Assembly (NCBI GenBank): GCA_934476675.1
Contig: CAKSOE010000001.1
Location: 186,001-250,000 of the forward strand
From: an uncultured Clostridia bacterium
Lineage (GTDB): Bacteria > Bacillota > Clostridia > UBA1381
Direction: 5' to 3'
Length of the DNA: 64,000 bases
Both the position numbers and the translations under genes were made by a program. The notes beneath the pieces are model-generated. The model made no database searches. It had not been told where the DNA came from and saw only the letters and a program-made list of their open reading frames with translations. Shown one piece after another: positions 25,765 through 35,588 of this stretch (position 1 is its first letter; each line of letters starts with the position of its first letter).

Positions 25765-25805
25765 AAATACACAAAACACCGCATATCGGTGTTTTGTGTA
25801 TTTTT
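25763..25805 (+). terminator. Terminator after copA
   Basis: 19-base arms (AAAATACACAAAACACCG and its complement) around a CATAT loop, ending in TTTTT; it overlaps the stop codon. Confidence 0.85.
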
Positions 25806-25898
25806 ACGGAAAATGGGCAATATTTCGTTTTTTGCCATTTACGGACGGGCAAATATGTGTTATAATACAGTCAATACGAATTTTTAGGGAGTGAGATA

Positions 25899-28220
25899 AT
25901 GAAAAAAGCAAGAGACCTGCTGTGTGCCGTTCTTGCGGTATGTATGACTGCGATGCCGGTATATGCCGATGTACTCGGTTCTGTTGTGGAACAGAAAATC
26001 ACAGATATGGCTGATAATACGTATTTGTATAATACCGTTTTTGAATCGGCACAAAACGGAGTGGGAAAACAAACAGAATATTACGTGGAATATAAGCCGA
26101 ACAGTCAGGTTGTGCCGGTGGTGATAAACGGCGAAGCTTTGTGGGGAACACGTACAATCATTCAGGCAATGTCGTATATGTCGGACAACGGATTAAAGCC
26201 TTTGATAGGAATTAATGCCGATTATTTTTCGTTTAAAACAGGTATTCCGATGGGAACGTCGATTATGGACGGAGAAATTGCCACATCTGCAAGCGGATAT
26301 ATAGATGCGGTGGGATTCAGAGCAGACGGCAGCGGATTTATATCGGGATTGAATCTGAAAACGGAAATCAGCCATAACGGCGAAACCGCATCGGCGGAAT
26401 GTATTAATAAATGGTACACACCGGATTATACGCCGATATGTATATTGACGGATAAATTCGGCAGAAGCACAAAAACGACATCGGACTGTCTTTTTGTTAT
26501 GTGCAGACCCGACAGCGGCAAGCTTGCCGTTGGTGAAACCATGACGCTGACGGTTGAAGATAAATTTGAAACACCGACAGAGGTAGCAATTCCAAAGGGC
26601 AAAATAATGCTTGTTATAAACAAGACGGGTTACGAAAGGGAATACAATTTTCTTAATTCGATGTCTGTTGGAGATAACGTATCAATAACCAACACAGCAA
26701 TGGACGACAGCTACGGAATGTGGAACGGAGTACAGAATGCTATCGGAACCTCTGCCGGCAGACTGATTGCAAACGGAAAAATCGGCTCCGGCTTTGAAGA
26801 GGGTAGTGCGCCGAGGACGGCTGTCGGAGTAAAAGCAGACGGAACAATTGTATTTTATGTTCTGGACGGCAGACAAAAAGGGTATAGCTACGGAGCAAGA
26901 GCGCAGACGGTGGCGCAAAGACTTTTGGAAATAGGCTGTGTTGACGCGCTTAACCTTGACGGCGGCGGTTCAACGGCGATGGCGGGGATTTTTCCGGGAA
27001 GCAGCGAATACAGCGTTATAAACAGTCCGTCCGACGGAGGACTGCGTTCATGCGCGAACTATATCTTCTTAAAAGACAGCAGAGTACCTACCGGAATAGC
27101 AAAAACGATTATTACCGATAATAAATCAAACAAAAACTTTATATCCGGAGCAAGCGCAAAGTTTAATATAACCGCAGTGTATGATACCGGCGGCTATGCA
27201 ATGAACGGACTGGGAGACGCAAGGATAGAGATTGAAAACCAAAACGGCGGAAAATCATATATGGATTCTGATAATGTGATTCATTTTGAGGGCAGCGGAA
27301 TTGTCGATGTGAACGTTGTCGGCGCTGACGGAAGAACAATTTACAGTGAGCGGTACGAAAGCTTTGACACTCCCGATTCCATAAAGATATATGACCAAAA
27401 CACATGGAAAGAAATTTCCGAAATATACTGTCCTTCAAACGGAGGATATTCAGCAGACCTTACCGCGGCGCCGTATATCGGTGAAACTGAGCTTAACACA
27501 CAGGATGATGCTTTTGAGTGGTCTGTAACGGGAGACATCGGAACAATAGATGAATACGGTCGGTTTACACTTGCCGAAAACGGCGGCATGGCAGGAAAAA
27601 TAATTATTGAAAAAGGCAGTTTTAAAAAGGAGATAAATGTTTACCGCGAGGGCTATAACGGCGAAACCGAAACAGGATTTGACGATATTGCCGGACACTG
27701 GGCATATGATACAATTCTTGCAATGGCAGATGAAGGTGTAATTAACGGCTACGAAGAAAACGGAAAAAGATATTTTAAGCCGGACGCTTATATGACACGT
27801 GCCGAATTTGCAAAAATGATTTGCAGCTTTATAGGACTTGACGAATCGGATTATTCGGCGGAAACGCTGCAATTCAGCGACAGCAGCGAAATACCGCTTT
27901 GGGCGGTTAACAGCGTAAAGGCAATGCAGAGCACGGGCATTATAAAGGGCCGTGCAGACGGGGAAAAATATATTTTTGCACCGTATGATAATATTACCAG
28001 AGCGGAAGCAATGACGGTCATGGGCAGAATAATCGAATCCGATAAAACAGAAGAACTAAATTTTAAAGATAATTCGGATATACCGGATTGGGCGCGAGAA
28101 AGCATGGAGAAGCTTTTGGGCGCAGGTGTTATAAGGGGTTACAATGATAATACAATACACCCGAACGATAATATGAAACGTGCGGAAGCGGCAGTTATGC
28201 TCAGCAAAATAGAACGATAA
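25899..28220 (+). CDS. Secreted phosphodiester glycosidase (NAGPA/DUF2233 family) with SLH repeats
   Basis: A 773-residue surface protein. A signal peptide (KKARDLLCAVLAVCMTAMPVYA) occupies the first 24 residues. Residues about 60-390 form a NAGPA-like domain: GINADYFSF, a TAVGVKADGTIVFYVLDGRQ block and LNLDGGGSTAMA, the motif that carries catalytic residues in the human uncovering enzyme. An Ig-like region follows, then three S-layer homology repeats from about residue 590 (FDDIAGHWAYDTI, then TRAEFAKMI; EMP-like second repeat; DNDN third repeat). SLH repeats bind secondary cell wall polymer, so the enzyme is held on the cell surface. Its substrate, probably a sugar phosphodiester, is unknown. 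Confidence 0.88.
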   Translation: MKKARDLLCAVLAVCMTAMPVYADVLGSVVEQKITDMADNTYLYNTVFESAQNGVGKQTEYYVEYKPNSQVVPVVINGEALWGTRTIIQAMSYMSDNGLKPLIGINADYFSFKTGIPMGTSIMDGEIATSASGYIDAVGFRADGSGFISGLNLKTEISHNGETASAECINKWYTPDYTPICILTDKFGRSTKTTSDCLFVMCRPDSGKLAVGETMTLTVEDKFETPTEVAIPKGKIMLVINKTGYEREYNFLNSMSVGDNVSITNTAMDDSYGMWNGVQNAIGTSAGRLIANGKIGSGFEEGSAPRTAVGVKADGTIVFYVLDGRQKGYSYGARAQTVAQRLLEIGCVDALNLDGGGSTAMAGIFPGSSEYSVINSPSDGGLRSCANYIFLKDSRVPTGIAKTIITDNKSNKNFISGASAKFNITAVYDTGGYAMNGLGDARIEIENQNGGKSYMDSDNVIHFEGSGIVDVNVVGADGRTIYSERYESFDTPDSIKIYDQNTWKEISEIYCPSNGGYSADLTAAPYIGETELNTQDDAFEWSVTGDIGTIDEYGRFTLAENGGMAGKIIIEKGSFKKEINVYREGYNGETETGFDDIAGHWAYDTILAMADEGVINGYEENGKRYFKPDAYMTRAEFAKMICSFIGLDESDYSAETLQFSDSSEIPLWAVNSVKAMQSTGIIKGRADGEKYIFAPYDNITRAEAMTVMGRIIESDKTEELNFKDNSDIPDWARESMEKLLGAGVIRGYNDNTIHPNDNMKRAEAAVMLSKIER

Positions 28221-28250
28221 AAACGGAGCTGTAAAAATGCAGCTCCGTTT
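28221..28250 (+). terminator. Hairpin after the SLH glycosidase gene
   Basis: Perfect 11-base arms AAACGGAGCTG / CAGCTCCGTTT with an eight-base loop directly after the stop codon. The T tract is only three bases. Confidence 0.65.
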
Positions 28251-28393
28251 AATTGGATGAAAAAAATGCCTTTTTGCGGTCCGGACTTCTTTTACATCAC
28301 CTGTATTTGTACATCATAGATAAAAACATGATATTTTTTAATGCACAAGTGCCAAAAATACAAAAAACACTTTATTTTGTGAAAAAGTTGTAG

Positions 28394-28399
28394 TATAAT
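28394..28399 (+). promoter_or_regulatory. Probable -10 element upstream of the transporter operon
   Basis: A TATAAT in an A/T-rich region 84 bases before the transporter start codon; no good -35 box is visible at the right distance, which would fit an activator-dependent promoter. The rest of 28251-28482 shows nothing else I can name. Confidence 0.35.
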
Positions 28400-28482
28400 A
28401 AAGAATGTAGTATTTTGTAGCACGGAAGTGTTTTAAGCTTGCGTAAATTTTTTTAAATGTAGTATGGAAGGGTGTTTTTTTT

Positions 28483-30036
28483 ATGGAACAGAATTTGGCA
28501 CAAACACAGTTTATTATCATTGCAGCATTGGCGGTTTTTGCGGTGTTGATGGTTTGTATCGGAGTGTACAGCTCAAGAAAGGTTAAAACGATCGACGGAT
28601 TTCTGATGGGAGGACGTCAGATTGGAGCATGGATGAGCGCATTTTCATACGGAACATCGTATTTTTCAGCTGTAATATTTGTAGGATATGCCGGACAGCA
28701 CGGTTGGAATATCGGCTTGGGTTCGATTTGGATCGGAATAGGAAATGCGGTTTTGGGGTGTTATCTTGCGTGGCAGATACTGGCAAAGAAAACAAGAAAT
28801 ATGACGCATACGTTAAGATCAAAAACCATGCCGGAGTTTTTTGAGGGAAGATATGACGCCACAGCTTTAAAAATTGTTGCGGCTGTAATAATATTTGTTT
28901 TTCTTGTGCCTTACAGTGCTGCAGTTTATAAAGGTCTCGGTTCTATGTTTTCAACGATATTTCCGAATGTGCCTATAAATGTATGGCTTCTTATTATAGC
29001 TGTTCTTACTGGTGCTTATCTGGCGCTCGGCGGCTACGTTGCAACGGCATATACGGATTTTGTACAGGGAATTATCATGATAGCCGGAGTGTTTGCGATG
29101 GTTATAGCAATACTTAAAACAGATGCTGTCGGCGGAGTTCATTTTATACAGAGATTAGCAGCTCTTGACGGTACTATGGCAGACGGCGCTCCGGTAGGAA
29201 AACAGCTTACAAGCTGGTACGGCGGTTCAAGTCTCAGGTTTTTATGCATAAATATTCTTTTGACATCATTCGGTACATGGGGACTCCCTCAGATGGTAAA
29301 TAAATACTATGCAATCAGGGATGATAATGCCGCAAGACTGGCAAAGCATATATCTACTGTATTTGCGCTTATAATAGGCTGCGGTGCGTATTTTGTGGGC
29401 TCGCTCTCGCGATTGGTACTCAATAACACATTGCCGGAGGGCGGAATCGACTCGGTAATCCCGTCAACGCTTTTAACAGCTTTGGGAGATACAAATGTTG
29501 CTACGACAATTATTTTGGCGGTAATTCTTATACTGCTTTTGTCTGCGTCAATGTCAACGCTTGCGTCTATTGTCCTTTCGTCGGCTTCGGCAATAAGCAT
29601 TGACCTTGTGCCGACAGTTAAAAAAGGTTTTAAGCCTAATCATCAGATTATTCTTACAAGAATTCTTTGTCTGATGTTTGTGGCTTGCTCATACATATTC
29701 GCAACAACAAACATAACAATAATAGTAAATATCATGTCGTTCAGCTGGGGAGTTATTTCGGGTTGCTTTATAGGCCCTTACGTATGGGGAATATACTCAA
29801 AGAAAACAACAAAAGCGGGTGCATGGCTGGGAATGATTTGCGGATTTTTGTCAATACTTGTGCCGACGGTTGTTATTGCATTAAATTCGGGATTTAAGGC
29901 GGCAGCGTCGCAGGCGCCGCTTCTGGGGTGTGTCGCAATGGCTGTATCACTTGTGGTTGTGCCGCTGGTATCACTGTTTACGAAAAAATACGATAACGGA
30001 TTTATAGAAAAAGTATTTGCAGAAAATGCAGATTAA
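28483..30036 (+). CDS. Sodium:solute symporter family transporter
   Basis: A 517-residue membrane protein of the SSS (LeuT-fold) family with 13 predicted hydrophobic helices. The N-terminal block GFLMGGRQIGAWMSAFSYGTSYFSA is characteristic of this family and contributes to the sodium and substrate sites; TWGLPQMVNKYYA and the later SASMSTLASIVLSSAS helix are also typical. The first gene of a five-gene co-directional group with two CoA ligases and IorAB, so it probably imports the carboxylate that those enzymes handle. Within the family the substrate cannot be read from sequence. Confidence 0.9.
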   Translation: MEQNLAQTQFIIIAALAVFAVLMVCIGVYSSRKVKTIDGFLMGGRQIGAWMSAFSYGTSYFSAVIFVGYAGQHGWNIGLGSIWIGIGNAVLGCYLAWQILAKKTRNMTHTLRSKTMPEFFEGRYDATALKIVAAVIIFVFLVPYSAAVYKGLGSMFSTIFPNVPINVWLLIIAVLTGAYLALGGYVATAYTDFVQGIIMIAGVFAMVIAILKTDAVGGVHFIQRLAALDGTMADGAPVGKQLTSWYGGSSLRFLCINILLTSFGTWGLPQMVNKYYAIRDDNAARLAKHISTVFALIIGCGAYFVGSLSRLVLNNTLPEGGIDSVIPSTLLTALGDTNVATTIILAVILILLLSASMSTLASIVLSSASAISIDLVPTVKKGFKPNHQIILTRILCLMFVACSYIFATTNITIIVNIMSFSWGVISGCFIGPYVWGIYSKKTTKAGAWLGMICGFLSILVPTVVIALNSGFKAAASQAPLLGCVAMAVSLVVVPLVSLFTKKYDNGFIEKVFAENAD

Positions 30037-30055
30037 TATATAAGGAGAGAGAAAA

Positions 30056-31693
30056 ATGCCGATTACGGAGTTACTTGAAAGAAATGCTGAAGAGTACGGA
30101 GATGATGTTGCTCTTGTGGAGATTGACCCAAAGGTTATGAGCAGCACAAAAATGACGTGGAAGGAATATTCGCTGATTGAAACAAATCCGGCTCTTTGCG
30201 GCAGAAGCGAAATGACGTGGAAAGAGTTTGACAACAAGGCAAACCGATTTGCAAATCTGCTTTTAAGCCGCGGAATAAAAAAGGGCGACAAGGTGGCGAT
30301 TTTGCTTATGAACTGCCTTGAATGGCTGCCGATATACTTTGGTATACTTAAAGCCGGAGCGGTTGCCGTTCCTCTGAATTATCGCTACACGGCAGAAGAA
30401 ATCAAGTACTGCGTGGAGCTTGCGGATTCTGATGTTTTGATATTCGGACCGGAATTTATCGGCAGAGTAGAGGAAATATGCGATAAGCTTAAAAACGTGA
30501 AACAAGTGTTTTATGCCGGAGAAAACTGCCCGACATTTGCGGAAAGCTATGATTATCTTGTTCAGTTCGCAAGCGATATCGCTCCCGATATAAAAATAAC
30601 CGACGAGGACGATGCGGCAATATATTTTTCATCCGGTACGACGGGTTTTCCAAAAGCAATTCTTCATGCACACAGAAGCCTTGTTCACTCCTCAAAGGTT
30701 GAGCAGATACATCATTCAACCACAAAGGACGATGTATTTCTGTGCATACCGCCGCTTTATCATACCGGAGCAAAAATGCACTGGTTCGGAAGTCTGCGTT
30801 CAGGTTCAAAGGCAGTGTTATTAAGAGGCGTTCGTCCGGAATGGATTTTAAAAGCTGTTTCCGAAGAAAGATGTACGATTGTGTGGCTGCTTGTGCCGTG
30901 GGCGCAGGACATACTTGATGCAATTGAACGCGGAGAAATAAAACTCGAGGATTACCATTTGGAGCAGTGGAGACTTATGCACATAGGCGCACAGCCTGTG
31001 CCGCCGTCGCTTATTAAGAGATGGAAAAAGTATTTCCCGAATCATCAGTATGACACAAACTACGGACTTTCCGAGTCGATAGGACCTGGTTGTGTGCATT
31101 TGGGAGTTGAGAATATACATAAAGTCGGGGCAATCGGTATTCCGGGTTACGGCTGGGAGGTAAAAATCGTAGACCCCGACGGAAATAAAGTGGAGCGCGG
31201 CGAGGTGGGCGAGCTTGCGGTTAAAGGCCCGGGAGTTATGAACTGCTATTATAACGACGAAAAATCCACAAACGAGGTTTTAAAAGACGGTTGGCTGCTC
31301 ACAGGCGATATGGCACAGGAGGACAGCGACGGATTTATTTATCTGGTTGACCGTGCGAAGGACGTAATTATTTCCGGCGGAGAAAATATTTATCCCGTAC
31401 AGATTGAAGATTATTTAAGAAAGAATGACAATATAAGCGATGTTGCGGTTATAGGCTTGCCGGATACGCGCTTGGGCGAAATTTCCGCGGCAATTATTCA
31501 GCTGAAAGAAGGACATTCCTGCACAGAAGAGGAAATCATGGAGTTCTGCTGCGATTTGCCGAGATATAAGCGCCCGAGAAAAATAATTTTTGCGGATGTC
31601 CCGAGAAATCCTACCGGAAAAATCGAGAAGCCGAAATTAAGAAAAATGTACTGCGGAGAAAGTATTGTAAAAAAACAGATAGAAATCAGTTGA
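30056..31693 (+). CDS. Acyl-CoA synthetase (AMP-forming), carboxylate-CoA ligase
   Basis: A 545-residue ANL-superfamily enzyme that activates a carboxylic acid to its CoA thioester. The P-loop-like motif is YFSSGTTGFPKAI (near residue 191), the substrate/adenylate motif NYGLSESIGPG (near 340), the hinge GDMAQEDSDGFIYLVDRAKDVIISGG (near 425) and the catalytic lysine PTGKIEKPK near the C-terminus. The N-terminal stretch with two MTWKE copies is normal for this subgroup. It begins 19 bases after the symporter. The substrate could be an aromatic or branched acid, given the neighbours; that is inference. Confidence 0.9.
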   Translation: MPITELLERNAEEYGDDVALVEIDPKVMSSTKMTWKEYSLIETNPALCGRSEMTWKEFDNKANRFANLLLSRGIKKGDKVAILLMNCLEWLPIYFGILKAGAVAVPLNYRYTAEEIKYCVELADSDVLIFGPEFIGRVEEICDKLKNVKQVFYAGENCPTFAESYDYLVQFASDIAPDIKITDEDDAAIYFSSGTTGFPKAILHAHRSLVHSSKVEQIHHSTTKDDVFLCIPPLYHTGAKMHWFGSLRSGSKAVLLRGVRPEWILKAVSEERCTIVWLLVPWAQDILDAIERGEIKLEDYHLEQWRLMHIGAQPVPPSLIKRWKKYFPNHQYDTNYGLSESIGPGCVHLGVENIHKVGAIGIPGYGWEVKIVDPDGNKVERGEVGELAVKGPGVMNCYYNDEKSTNEVLKDGWLLTGDMAQEDSDGFIYLVDRAKDVIISGGENIYPVQIEDYLRKNDNISDVAVIGLPDTRLGEISAAIIQLKEGHSCTEEEIMEFCCDLPRYKRPRKIIFADVPRNPTGKIEKPKLRKMYCGESIVKKQIEIS

Positions 31694-31752
31694 CTAAACG
31701 GCGAAATTTTGATATAATCAAAAGGATATATTAATTGAGAGGAAGGCTTTTA

Positions 31753-33492
31753 ATGAAAAAGTTAATGTTAGGAAATGCCGCCGTTGCGCGCGGTGCATAC
31801 GAAGCAGGTGTCAGCGTGGTTTCTTCGTATCCGGGAACACCGAGTACGGAGATAACGGAAAATATAGTAAAATATGACGATATATATGTAGAGTGGGCGC
31901 CTAATGAAAAGGTTGCCTGCGAGGTTGCGGTCGGCGCATCGATTGCCGGCGCGCGTTCAATGACGTGTATGAAACACGTAGGACTTAACGTAATGGCAGA
32001 CCCGGTGTTTACGGCGAGCTATACCGGCGTAAACGGCGGTATGGTATTGTGTGTAGCGGACGACCAGGGAATGCACTCATCGCAGAATGAGCAGGATTCG
32101 CGTCATTATGCAAAGGCTTCAAAAATTCTTATGCTTGAGCCGTCTGACAGTGCGGAATGTAAGGAATTTACAAAAAAAGCATATGAGCTTTCCGAGCAGT
32201 ATGACACACCGGTATTCTTAAGACTTTCCACAAGAGTTTCACATTCGCAGAGTCTTGTGGAGGAGGAAGAAAAGACCGATTATCAGCTTAAAGACTATGA
32301 CAAAAATCCGGCAAAATACGTTATGATGCCGGGAAACGCAATAAAAAGACACGTTGTAGTCGAAGAAAGAATGAGAAAACTTGCCGAAATGACAGAAACA
32401 ACCGAATTAAACACGGTTGAGGATAATGGCAGCAAAATAGGTGTAATCAGCGCCGGTATTGCATATGTTTATGCAAAAGAGGCGTTGGGTGACAGTGTTA
32501 ATTATTTGAAACTCGGTGCAGTATATCCCTTGCCGGAAAAGCTGATAAAGAGTTTTGCGGCAAAATGCGATAAGGTATTTGTTATTGAAGAGCTTGATCC
32601 GTTTATTGAGGAGCATTGCCGCGGAATCGGCGTTGATGTAATCGGCAAGGAAGCATTTACACTGCTTGGCGAATACACCCCGTCAATGATAAAGAAAGCG
32701 GTTCTGGGAGTGGATGGCGCAGAGTCTGCACAAATAGAGGAAACTATTCCGGTACGTCCTCCGGTAATGTGTCCGGGCTGTCCTCACAGAGGAACGTTCT
32801 ATGTTCTTAAAAAGCTGGGAGTTACCGTATCCGGTGACATCGGCTGCTATACGCTTGGTGCGGCGGCGCCGCTGTGCAGCGTTGATACAACCATATGTAT
32901 GGGCGCATCTGTAAGCGCGGCTCACGGTATGGTGAAGGCAAGAGGAAATGAATTTGCAAAGAAGCTTGTAAGCGTAATCGGCGATTCGACCTTTATGCAC
33001 TCGGGTATAACAGGCTTGGTTGACATTGTTTATAACAAGGGCGTAAATACGGTAATAATTCTCGACAACTCAATTACCGGCATGACGGGTCACCAGGATA
33101 ACCCGACCACAGGCTACACAATTCGTAAAGAAGTCACAAAGCAGGTTAATCTGATTGCTCTTGCAAAGGCTGTCGGAGTTGAAAGCGTGGTTGTGGCAGA
33201 CCCGTTTGATATAAAGAATTTTGAAGAAGTTGTAAAGACAGAGCTTGCAAAGGAAGAACCGTCGGTAATCATAGCACAAAGACCTTGCGCACTTCTTCCC
33301 GAGATGAGAAAAATTCTTACAGGTCACTGCACAATTACCGATAAATGCAAAAAATGTAAAATGTGCATGAAGCTGGGATGTCCGGCAATTTCGGCATCCG
33401 GTGACGGCGTGAAGATTGATATGACTCAATGCAACGGATGCGGATTATGCGTAAATGTATGTCCGTTCGGTGCAATAGAGAAAGCGGAATAA
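31753..33492 (+). CDS. iorA: Indolepyruvate ferredoxin oxidoreductase, alpha subunit
   Basis: A 579-residue subunit of the enzyme that oxidatively decarboxylates arylpyruvates to arylacetyl-CoA and reduces ferredoxin. Start at the ATG at 31753 (GAGAGGAAGG upstream). It has the pyrimidine-binding domain (SSYPGTPSTEI), the TPP pyrophosphate domain (GDIGCYTLG ... GDSTFMHSGI ... NSITGMTGHQDNP) and a C-terminal ferredoxin domain with two clusters (CKKCKMCMKLGCP and CNGCGLCVNVCP). iorB follows after 29 bases. The reverse reaction, reductive carboxylation, is also known for this family. Confidence 0.95.
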   Translation: MKKLMLGNAAVARGAYEAGVSVVSSYPGTPSTEITENIVKYDDIYVEWAPNEKVACEVAVGASIAGARSMTCMKHVGLNVMADPVFTASYTGVNGGMVLCVADDQGMHSSQNEQDSRHYAKASKILMLEPSDSAECKEFTKKAYELSEQYDTPVFLRLSTRVSHSQSLVEEEEKTDYQLKDYDKNPAKYVMMPGNAIKRHVVVEERMRKLAEMTETTELNTVEDNGSKIGVISAGIAYVYAKEALGDSVNYLKLGAVYPLPEKLIKSFAAKCDKVFVIEELDPFIEEHCRGIGVDVIGKEAFTLLGEYTPSMIKKAVLGVDGAESAQIEETIPVRPPVMCPGCPHRGTFYVLKKLGVTVSGDIGCYTLGAAAPLCSVDTTICMGASVSAAHGMVKARGNEFAKKLVSVIGDSTFMHSGITGLVDIVYNKGVNTVIILDNSITGMTGHQDNPTTGYTIRKEVTKQVNLIALAKAVGVESVVVADPFDIKNFEEVVKTELAKEEPSVIIAQRPCALLPEMRKILTGHCTITDKCKKCKMCMKLGCPAISASGDGVKIDMTQCNGCGLCVNVCPFGAIEKAE

Positions 33493-33521
33493 CCGGGATT
33501 GTGAAAAGGAGTGAACTGAAT

Positions 33522-34082
33522 ATGAATATAATGATAGTCGGTGTCGGCGGTCAGGGTACTTTGCTTGCAAGCCGTATTCTCGGCGGTGTAGCTATCAAAG
33601 AGGGTTACGACGTAAAGGTAAGCGAAGTGCACGGAATGAGCCAGAGAGGCGGAAGTGTTGTTACATATGTTAAGTACGGGGATAAGGTTTATTCACCGAT
33701 AATAGACAGGGGCGAGGCGGATTTGATACTTGCGTTTGAACTGCTTGAAGCTTACAGAGCATTGCCGTATGTAAAAAATGGCGGTAAGATACTGATTAAT
33801 AATCAGAAAATAAATCCGATGCCCGTTATTACGGGGGCAATGGAATATCCCGAAAATATTGAGGAAAAGCTTGGCGCAAAAACAAATATAAAGCTTGTTG
33901 ACGCACTGCCTTTGGCGGAAGAAGCCGGAACAATTAAAGCGGTAAATGTCGTGCTTATCGGCGTTTTGGCAAAGAGCATGAATATTCCGAAAGAAACATG
34001 GAAAACGGTTATTAAAGAAATCGTGCCGGAGAGATTTTTGGAAATGAATCTCAAAGCATTTGAGCTGGGCTATAATATATAA
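33522..34082 (+). CDS. iorB: Indolepyruvate ferredoxin oxidoreductase, beta subunit
   Basis: A 186-residue gamma-type domain subunit of the 2-oxoacid:ferredoxin oxidoreductase family, partner of IorA. The ATG at 33522 is chosen because AAAGGAG stands before it and because VGVGGQGTLLASRIL must be at the N-terminus. The VSEVHGMSQRGGSVVTYV block is characteristic and contacts CoA. It completes the two-subunit IorAB enzyme; the next gene is a phenylacetate-CoA ligase. Confidence 0.95.
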   Translation: MNIMIVGVGGQGTLLASRILGGVAIKEGYDVKVSEVHGMSQRGGSVVTYVKYGDKVYSPIIDRGEADLILAFELLEAYRALPYVKNGGKILINNQKINPMPVITGAMEYPENIEEKLGAKTNIKLVDALPLAEEAGTIKAVNVVLIGVLAKSMNIPKETWKTVIKEIVPERFLEMNLKAFELGYNI

Positions 34083-34112
34083 ATTATAAAAATCCGTGGA
34101 AGGAAGTTAAAA

Positions 34113-35429
34113 ATGGCGTACTATAACAAAGAAGTAGAATGTATGGAAAGAGCGGAAATCCGTGCTCATCAGCTTGACGCTCTGAAAAAACAGGTTAAGC
34201 GTGTATATGAGAAAGTTCCCATGTACAGAAAAAGAATGGACGATGCCGGAGTAAAGCCGGAGGATATAAAAGAATTAAGCGATTTATCCAAGCTGCCGTT
34301 TACTACAAAGCAGGATTTGCGAGATTATTATCCTTTTGATTTGCTGGCAGTATCTAAAAAAGATATAGTAAGAATACAGGCGTCGTCGGGAACAACCGGA
34401 AAGCAGATTGTTGCAGGCTATACAAGAAAGGATATTGAGGACTGGTCAGATGCGTTTGCACGCCAGCTTACTGCGGCAGGTGCGGATGAAAATTCCGTTG
34501 TTCAGGTTTCTTACGGCTACGGATTGTTTACGGGCGGTCTTGGCGCGCACTACGGAGCCGAAAAAATCGGCGCTACGGTTGTACCGACATCTTCGGGAAA
34601 TACAGAGCGTCAGATAAGACTGATGTGCGATTTGGGTGTGACACATCTTTGCTGTACGCCGTCATACGCAATGTACCTTGCCGAGGCTATAAAGAAAGCC
34701 GGAGTAAAGGACAAGCTTAAGCTTAAGGCGGGAATTTTCGGTGCAGAGCCGTGGACGGAGGAAATGCGTAAGAGCATAGAAAGCGCATTGGGCATAAAGG
34801 CTTATGACATTTACGGTCTTACAGAGGTTATGGGTCCGGGTGTTTCATATGAATGCAGCGCTCAGCGCGGAATGCACATTTGTGAGGATTTGTTTATTCC
34901 GGAGGTTGTAGACCCCGAAACGGGCGAGCCGCTGCCGGACGGCGAGTTCGGCGAGCTTGTGTTCACAACGATTGTCAAAGAGGGACAGCCGCTTATCAGA
35001 TATCGTACAAGGGATTTGTGCCGTCTGGTTTATGCGCCGTGTAAGTGCGGCAGAAGCCACGTCAGAATGAAAAAACCGGCAGGCAGAACGGACGATATGC
35101 TTATTATCAGAGGTGTAAATGTGTTCCCGTCACAGATTGAGGAGGTTCTCTTAAAACACGGAGATGTAGTATCGGCAAACTATCAGATTATTGTCGGAAG
35201 AAAGAATAATACAGATACGTTTGATATAAATGTTGAAAGAGTGCCGGAATATACAGGCGATGCAGAGCCTGTTGAAAAGCTGCTTGTGTCAAAGCTCAGA
35301 AGTCAGCTCGGAATCGGTGCAAGCGTGCATCTGATTTCCCACGGCGAAATGGAAAGAAGCGAAGGCAAAGCCAAGCGTGTAATAGATAACCGTCATCTTC
35401 ATGATGATAATGACGACAGCGAAAATTAA
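34113..35429 (+). CDS. paaK: Phenylacetate-CoA ligase
   Basis: A 438-residue PaaK-type AMP-forming ligase joining phenylacetate (or indoleacetate) to CoA. Motifs: ASSGTTGKQIVAGYT (near residue 91), IFGAEPWTEEMR, YGLTEVMGPG, YRTRDLCRL and the C-terminal MLIIRGVNVFPSQIEE hinge. It follows iorB after 30 bases. Beside IorAB it would either recapture free arylacetate or, running backwards, make ATP from arylacetyl-CoA during aromatic amino acid fermentation. A terminator follows. Confidence 0.93.
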   Translation: MAYYNKEVECMERAEIRAHQLDALKKQVKRVYEKVPMYRKRMDDAGVKPEDIKELSDLSKLPFTTKQDLRDYYPFDLLAVSKKDIVRIQASSGTTGKQIVAGYTRKDIEDWSDAFARQLTAAGADENSVVQVSYGYGLFTGGLGAHYGAEKIGATVVPTSSGNTERQIRLMCDLGVTHLCCTPSYAMYLAEAIKKAGVKDKLKLKAGIFGAEPWTEEMRKSIESALGIKAYDIYGLTEVMGPGVSYECSAQRGMHICEDLFIPEVVDPETGEPLPDGEFGELVFTTIVKEGQPLIRYRTRDLCRLVYAPCKCGRSHVRMKKPAGRTDDMLIIRGVNVFPSQIEEVLLKHGDVVSANYQIIVGRKNNTDTFDINVERVPEYTGDAEPVEKLLVSKLRSQLGIGASVHLISHGEMERSEGKAKRVIDNRHLHDDNDDSEN

Positions 35430-35481
35430 AAAAATGCCGGAAATCCGTATCGGCATATAGCCGCGGATTTTCGGCATTTTT
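35430..35481 (+). terminator. Terminator after paaK
   Basis: 18-base arms (AAAAATGCCGGAAATCCG with one G-T wobble to its partner) enclosing a 16-base loop and ending in TTTTT. Confidence 0.85.
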
Positions 35482-35501
35482 CTGTGTATACGCATAATTT
35501 G

Positions 35502-35530
35502 TTGACTTTTCTGTGATTGAGTGGTATAAT
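35502..35530 (+). promoter_or_regulatory. Promoter of mltG-trmR-trhP
   Basis: TTGACT, 17-base spacer, TATAAT, 58 bases before the mltG start codon. Confidence 0.7.
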
Positions 35531-35588
35531 ATCCGAGGATATAATAAATCTTCCGTTGTGTATTTACGGCGGTGAACGGAGGTTATAT

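Noticed and set aside
30120..30230. Duplicated MTWKE motif in the acyl-CoA synthetase, first taken for an internal duplication
   Set aside because: The same double pattern occurs in related ligases as I recall them, so it is normal for the subgroup.
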